32,992 bases of DNA from Gordonia rhizosphera NBRC 16068 (lineage in GTDB: Bacteria > Actinomycetota > Actinomycetes > Mycobacteriales > Mycobacteriaceae). Location of the stretch: contig NZ_BAHC01000072.1 of the NCBI RefSeq assembly GCF_000298195.1, positions 1 to 32,992 on the forward strand, read 5' to 3'. A model generated the notes under the pieces. It did not search any database. It was not told the origin of the DNA and was given only the letters and a program-made list of their open reading frames with translations. This document shows, piece after piece, positions 28,900-32,992 of the stretch. A program made the position numbers and the translations under genes. How positions within the stretch are numbered: the stretch's first letter is position 1; each line of letters starts with the position of its first letter.

Positions 28900-29841
28900 A
28901 TGGCACGCGACACAACCGGGCGCGATCCCAGTCTGTATCTGGAGCTCGACCGGCGACAGTGGCGTGAGCTGCGTGAATCGATGCCGATGGTGCTCACCGA
29001 CGACGAGCTCCAACAACTGGTCGGCCTGGGCGAGCAGGTGGACCTCGACGAGGTCGCCGACGTCTACCTGCCGCTGTCGCGTCTGATCCACCTGCAGATC
29101 GCGGCCCGCCAGCGCCTGTTCGCGGCGACGTCGACGTTCCTCGGGGAACGTCAGACGAACCGACAGGTGCCCTTCGTCATCGGTATCGCCGGCAGCGTCG
29201 CGGTGGGCAAGTCGACGACCGCCCGCGTGCTCGCGGCGCTGCTCGCCCGGTGGGACTCCCACCCGAAGGTCGACCTGGTCACGACAGACGGGTTCCTACT
29301 CCCGACAGCGGAGTTGGAACGTCGGGGAATAATGCACCGCAAGGGTTTTCCGGAATCCTACGATCGTCGCGCGCTGCTGCGGTTCGTCACCGAGGTCAAA
29401 TCGGGGGCGCACGAGGTGACCGCCCCGGTCTACTCCCACATCGCCTACGACATCGTGCCCGACGTGCTGCACTATGTGCGCCAACCCGACATCCTGATCC
29501 TCGAGGGACTCAACGTCCTGCAGACCGGGGAGACGCTGACGATCTCGGATCTGTTCGACTTCTCGATCTACGTCGACGCCAAGACCGCCGACATCGAGCA
29601 GTGGTATGTGTCACGTTTTCTGCAGATGCGCACCACCGCGTTCGCCGACCCCGAATCGCACTTCCACTACTACTCGTCACTCACCGACGAGCAGGCGACG
29701 ATCGCGGCCCGGGACCTGTGGACCTCTATCAACCTGCCCAATCTCAACGAGAACATCCTGCCCACCCGCCCGCGCGCGACCCTGGTGTTGCGCAAGGACG
29801 CGGACCACTCGATCAACCGCGTCCGACTGCGGAAGCTGTAG
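28900..29841 (+). CDS. coaA: Pantothenate kinase (type I)
   Basis: CoaA phosphorylates pantothenate, the first and feedback-controlled step of coenzyme A synthesis. It has 313 residues, about the size of the mycobacterial enzyme. The P-loop is [16 protein letters not shown] (residues 95-110). [23 protein letters not shown] and ILEGLNVLQ are also typical. The start ATG 28900 has TAGGA just before it. A TAAGCT hexamer 8 bases upstream could be a -10 box for a nearly leaderless transcript. Its last 29 bases overlap the convergent NAD(P)-binding gene. Confidence 0.97.
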   Translation: MARDTTGRDPSLYLELDRRQWRELRESMPMVLTDDELQQLVGLGEQVDLDEVADVYLPLSRLIHLQIAARQRLFAATSTFLGERQTNRQVPFVIGIAGSVAVGKSTTARVLAALLARWDSHPKVDLVTTDGFLLPTAELERRGIMHRKGFPESYDRRALLRFVTEVKSGAHEVTAPVYSHIAYDIVPDVLHYVRQPDILILEGLNVLQTGETLTISDLFDFSIYVDAKTADIEQWYVSRFLQMRTTAFADPESHFHYYSSLTDEQATIAARDLWTSINLPNLNENILPTRPRATLVLRKDADHSINRVRLRKL

Positions 29842-30601
29842 CCGGATACGCCTGCTCGATCCACTGGTCCAGCGAGGTCTGCGTGACGACGTCCGGGTGA
29901 TCCGGTACCAGATGACCGTCGCGGATCGCCGCGCCGCCGACGTTCACGCCGAACACCCATTTCGGTGACCCGGTCCGCCGTGCGATGGCCTTGCCGACGT
30001 CGGCGAGATCGAGCACGTCGGGTCCGGCGATCTCGATGTCGTCGGCCACCGGTGCGGTGACCGCCCGGGCGACCTCCACCGCGGCGTCGGCTACCGACAA
30101 CGGACGGCACCGCATATGCGGCACGGCCGCGACCGGACCGGCCCGCAGGCTACCCATCATCTGGCGTGCGAGTTCGTACCACTGGGCGGACCGCACCACC
30201 ACAAGTCGTCCGGCGTCCAGGCCATCGCGGTAGGCCTTCTCCTGGGCCGCCTTTCCCTGGTAGTAACCGAACTTCGCATTCACCTCGGGGTCGGCGGCAT
30301 TGATGATCGACAGGCACACGACGCGCCCGATTCCCGCCTGCGTCGCGGCGATGGCGACGTTGGCGGCCACCGTGCCGAAGAAGTCGATCGCCGTCTTCGC
30401 CCGTGTGGTCGTGACATTCGTGCAGTCCACCACCACGTCGGCACCGGTGAACGCCTCCACCAAACCGGTGCCCGCGTACGCGTCCACACCGGTCGAGCGC
30501 TGCGCCTCGAACACCTCGATCCCCTGCGCGCGCAACCGATCACACAGCGCCCGCCCCATCTCGCCACCGGCACCGAGTACGACAACCCTCACGAGCGTCA
30601 C
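29813..30601 (-). CDS. NAD(P)-binding atypical short-chain dehydrogenase / NmrA-like protein
   Basis: This 262-residue Rossmann-fold protein has a dinucleotide-binding [16 protein letters not shown] at the start, VVVDCTN after strand 4, and [15 protein letters not shown], where Tyr-x-x-x-Lys matches the usual YxxxK pair with one residue more between. It belongs to the atypical group that acts on sugars, or to redox sensors such as NmrA; the substrate is unknown. The start may be GTG 30601 or GTG 30592; the second has better spacing from GGAGAAGG. It diverges from a MocR-type regulator across 71 bases, so that regulator probably controls it. Confidence 0.85.
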   Translation of the reverse strand: MTLVRVVVLGAGGEMGRALCDRLRAQGIEVFEAQRSTGVDAYAGTGLVEAFTGADVVVDCTNVTTTRAKTAIDFFGTVAANVAIAATQAGIGRVVCLSIINAADPEVNAKFGYYQGKAAQEKAYRDGLDAGRLVVVRSAQWYELARQMMGSLRAGPVAAVPHMRCRPLSVADAAVEVARAVTAPVADDIEIAGPDVLDLADVGKAIARRTGSPKWVFGVNVGGAAIRDGHLVPDHPDVVTQTSLDQWIEQAYPATASAVGRG

Positions 30602-30615
30602 CTTCTCCCGACCTC

Positions 30616-30630
30616 ATCTCGATATCTCGA
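30616..30630. promoter_or_regulatory. Direct-repeat operator candidate for the MocR-type regulator
   Basis: ATCTCGA-T-ATCTCGA is a perfect 7-base direct repeat at 8-base spacing. It lies inside a 23-base stretch with ACCTC/GAGGT ends (30611-30633), between the two divergent genes. MocR/PdxR proteins often bind direct repeats next to their own gene. Confidence 0.5.
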
Positions 30631-30672
30631 GGTTAGTCGCCGATTGACGCAGGAAGATGGTTCAATTCGGAC

Positions 30673-32148
30673 GTGGATTCACAGGTCAATTCCGATCCGT
30701 GGGAGAAGGTGGCACAGCGTCTGGGGTCCGATCTGCACCTCGATCTGCCGCCGGATCATTCGACGGGCCCCCCGGGACGGGGCGCGCGGAGACGACATGC
30801 GCTGGCCGAGGCGCTGCGTGCGGCGATCGCCGACGGACGTCTGCCGGCGGGTTCCCGGTTGCCGCCATACCGCTCACTCGCCGCCGACGTCGGGCTGGCG
30901 CGGGGCACCGTCGCGACCGTGTATCAGGAACTCGTCGCCGAAGGGTGGCTGGTCGCGCGGCAGGGTTCCGGAACCCGGGTGGCCGACGGCGCGCGTGGAC
31001 CGGGTCCGGCCGCCGCGGCACCCGCGAGCTCCTCCACCTCGAACACACCCGTGCACAATTTCGCTCTCGGACAACCCAATTCATCACTCTTTCCCCGCAC
31101 CGACTGGGTGGCCTCGACCCGCCGCGTGATGGCCGCGGCCCCCGACGACGCGTTCGGTCCTGGTCACCCACGGGGCAGCTCGCCGCTGCGGAGGGCGCTG
31201 GCCGGATACCTGTCCCGCGCTCGCGGCGTACGCACCGACCCCGATCAGATCGTGCTCACCACCTCGGTGAAGTACGCTCTGGAGCTGTTGTCGCGCAACG
31301 TCTTCGGCGAGTCGATCGCGGTGGAGAGCCACGGCCTGCCGTTTCACCGGCAGGCCATCGAACGGGGTGCGACGACCACGACCCCCATTCCGATCGACAC
31401 GGCCGGCGCCGTCATCGACGCGATCCCCGACCGCACCACCGCGGTCCTGCTGACCCCGAGCCATCAGTTCCCGACCGGCGTCGCGCTGTCGCCGGCACGC
31501 CGGGCCGCCGTCGTCGACTGGGCCCGGGCACGCGGCGGCCTCGTCGTGGAGGACGACTACGACGGAGAACTGCGCTACGACCGCGACCCGGTCGGCGTCC
31601 TCCAGGCGCTCGGTCCCGACGTGGTGATCCATACCGGCTCGGTGAGCAAGAGTATCTCGCCCGCACTCCGGATCGCGTGGCTGGTGCTACCACCGCACCT
31701 CGTGGACACGGTGGCGTGGGCCAAGGGCATTCGCGAACCCGACGCCAGCATCGTCGATCAACTGATACTCGCCGACATGATCGAGACCGGCGCCTATGAC
31801 CGTCACGTCCGGCGCAGCCGCCAGTACTACCGCCGTCGCCGCGATCACCTGACGGCGCGGTTTGCCGCGACCGGCGTCGAATCCCACGGCATCGCCGCCG
31901 GACTGCATGCCGTGATCCCCGTCGATCCCCGGGACGAATCGGCGATCCTCACCGAGGGGTCGCGCAGGGGATTCGCGTTCGCCGCCCTGTCGCTCTTCCG
32001 GCATCCCGATGCGCCGCCACCTGACGACGCCGGGGGCATCGTCGTGGGCTTCGGCACCCCGTCGGCCTCCACCTACTCCCGCGATGTCGACGCGCTCGTC
32101 GACCTGATCGGCGACTACTTGCCGAAACGGCGGCTGCGCGCCGAGTAG
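30673..32148 (+). CDS. MocR/PdxR-family transcription regulator (GntR HTH + aminotransferase-like domain)
   Basis: This 491-residue regulator has a GntR winged-helix domain at about 40-110 (LAEALRAAIADGRLPAGSRL, LARGTVATVYQELVAEGWL). A linker follows, then a fold-type I aminotransferase-like domain at about 125-485. The PLP-binding Lys is Lys326 in GSVSKSISPALRIAW, preceded by VVEDDYDGELRYD. PdxR-type members turn on vitamin B6 synthesis when PLP is low; other members control GABA or taurine genes. No pdxS/pdxT lies nearby, so the target is more likely the divergent NAD(P)-binding gene. The GTG start at 30673 has only a distant AGGAAGA. Its last 34 bases overlap the convergent prenyl transferase gene. 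Confidence 0.92.
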   Translation: MDSQVNSDPWEKVAQRLGSDLHLDLPPDHSTGPPGRGARRRHALAEALRAAIADGRLPAGSRLPPYRSLAADVGLARGTVATVYQELVAEGWLVARQGSGTRVADGARGPGPAAAAPASSSTSNTPVHNFALGQPNSSLFPRTDWVASTRRVMAAAPDDAFGPGHPRGSSPLRRALAGYLSRARGVRTDPDQIVLTTSVKYALELLSRNVFGESIAVESHGLPFHRQAIERGATTTTPIPIDTAGAVIDAIPDRTTAVLLTPSHQFPTGVALSPARRAAVVDWARARGGLVVEDDYDGELRYDRDPVGVLQALGPDVVIHTGSVSKSISPALRIAWLVLPPHLVDTVAWAKGIREPDASIVDQLILADMIETGAYDRHVRRSRQYYRRRRDHLTARFAATGVESHGIAAGLHAVIPVDPRDESAILTEGSRRGFAFAALSLFRHPDAPPPDDAGGIVVGFGTPSASTYSRDVDALVDLIGDYLPKRRLRAE

Positions 32149-32897
32149 TCGCGCAGCGCACGCAGGAAATCCACGCGGCGAAACTCCGGCCAGTACGCGT
32201 CGGTGAACCAGATCTCCGAGTACGCGCTCTGCCACAGCAGGAATCCCGACAGCCGCTGCTCACCGGAGGTGCGGATGACCAGATCCGGGTCGGGCTGGCC
32301 CTTCGTGTACAGATTGCGGTCGATGGCCTCGACGGTCACCGCATCGATCATCTGCTCCGGGCTGTCGCCGACGACGAGTCGTTCACGCAGCAGCGACCGG
32401 ACGGCGTCGACGATCTCCTGTCGTCCGCCGTATCCGACCGCGACGTTGACGTTCATGCCGACGCGGTCATCGGTGCGTTCGGACGCCATCCGCAGCCTCT
32501 TGGCGACCGCGTCGGGCAACTGCTCGAGGGTGCCGACGATCCGCACCCGCCAGTCGCCCTCGGGTGCGGAGATCTCGTCGACGATGTCGGGCACGATCTC
32601 CATGAGCGCTTCGAGTTCGTCGGAGGCCCGCTGCAGGTTCTCGGTGGAGAGCAGATAGATGGTGACCGTCTCGATGCCGAGTTCCGAGCACCAGCCGAGC
32701 ATGTCGGCGATCCGCTGCGCGCCGACCCGATGACCGTGACTGACGTCCTCGAACCCCGCCTCGCGGGCCCATCGCCGGTTGCCGTCGCAGATAATCGCGA
32801 CGTGGCGAGGAAGCGGCGCGTCGTCCATCAGCTGGATCAGCCGGCGTTCGTAGACGCGGAGCATCGGTCGACGCACACGGTCGGGCAGGAGCTTCAT
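32115..32897 (-). CDS. Short-chain cis-prenyl transferase (Z-isoprenyl diphosphate synthase, Rv1086-like)
   Basis: This 260-residue enzyme of the UppS family joins IPP to an allylic diphosphate in cis geometry. Motifs are PRHVAIICDGNRRWARE (catalytic Asp), SHGHRVGAQRI, TIYLLSTENLQR, DLVIRTSGEQRLSGFLLWQ, and SEIWFTDAYWPEF. The size and N-terminus match the Z-FPP synthase Rv1086 of M. tuberculosis, as I recall, which supplies the primer for decaprenyl phosphate, the carrier for arabinogalactan and peptidoglycan. A long-chain UppS function cannot be excluded by sequence alone. ATG 32897 was chosen over TTG 32906. It overlaps the regulator gene by 34 bases, tail to tail. Confidence 0.9.
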   Translation of the reverse strand: MKLLPDRVRRPMLRVYERRLIQLMDDAPLPRHVAIICDGNRRWAREAGFEDVSHGHRVGAQRIADMLGWCSELGIETVTIYLLSTENLQRASDELEALMEIVPDIVDEISAPEGDWRVRIVGTLEQLPDAVAKRLRMASERTDDRVGMNVNVAVGYGGRQEIVDAVRSLLRERLVVGDSPEQMIDAVTVEAIDRNLYTKGQPDPDLVIRTSGEQRLSGFLLWQSAYSEIWFTDAYWPEFRRVDFLRALRDYSARSRRFGK

Positions 32898-32953
32898 CGC
32901 GAACAAGCCTAGCGCCCGCCTGTGAGACCACGGACACCCCGAAGCCGGTACGG

Positions 32954-32979
32954 CGCAACCTACGGTACCGTAAGTTGCG
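32954..32979. promoter_or_regulatory. 26-base palindrome, TetR-type operator candidate
   Basis: The left half CGCAACCTACGGT and the right half ACCGTAAGTTGCG are reverse complements at 12 of 13 positions. The size and TACGGTACCGTA core are typical of TetR-family operators. It is 57 bases upstream of the prenyl transferase start. On the other strand a GTG at 32979-32981 (GTGAACACCCTGAC to the edge) may begin a divergent gene; too little is visible to name it. Confidence 0.65.
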
Positions 32980-32992
32980 TGAACACCCTGAC

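Overview
This is a very GC-rich actinobacterial chromosome segment. Genes are packed tightly, with many 4-base ATGA/GTGA stop-start overlaps and frequent GTG starts. The gene families point to Mycobacteriales: an Rv3446c-type type VII secretion protein, a PIN-PhoH (PhoH2) protein, a DesA2-like acyl-ACP desaturase, a short-chain cis-prenyl transferase, and the lipid-droplet-type gene before xseA. Gordonia or a close relative is my best guess. No phage, insertion sequence, rRNA, convincing tRNA or CRISPR array was seen. Most of the window is conserved housekeeping DNA.

Left block (1-12151, all minus strand). A six-gene run goes from a small secretion-target-like gene (starts 5796), through a repeat-bearing proline-rich protein, a 69-residue protein and a probable inactive alpha/beta hydrolase, into glmS and the bifunctional NAD(P)HX repair gene nnr, which runs off the left edge. 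Upstream lies the operon rplM-rpsI-glmM-HAD hydrolase, with a clear SigA-type promoter before rplM. glmS and glmM together make glucosamine-1-phosphate for peptidoglycan. Beyond rplM are a secreted alpha/beta hydrolase and an orphan ESX-4-type accessory protein.

Middle block (12245-22640). ispH diverges from the operon lipid-droplet-type gene-xseA-xseB. A DUF4245 protein diverges from glpX (gluconeogenic fructose-1,6-bisphosphatase). Next come a class I iron-sulfur fumarase, a VapBC toxin-antitoxin pair with a palindromic operator, a class II fumarase (fumC), a methyltransferase and a PIG-L deacetylase.

Right block (22674-32992). On the minus strand are an exported L,D-transpeptidase-like protein and the run DUF885-type peptidase, glyA, desA2-like and phoH2. 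phoH2 has an unusually structured leader whose last hairpin covers its ribosome binding site and start codon. coaA and a MocR/PdxR regulator are on the plus strand. Each overlaps, tail to tail, a minus-strand gene: an NAD(P)-binding protein and a short-chain cis-prenyl transferase. At the right edge a 26-bp TetR-type palindrome sits where a divergent gene probably begins.

From memory of the M. tuberculosis H37Rv map, the left block follows Rv3433c-Rv3446c and the rest follows Rv1110 back to Rv1086. The junction lies between 12151 and 12245, and the ESX-4 core genes expected beside the Rv3446c-type gene are not there. The items most worth a second look are the phoH2 leader, the DesA2-like protein with altered metal ligands, the hydrolase without its nucleophile, and VapBC between two fumarases.
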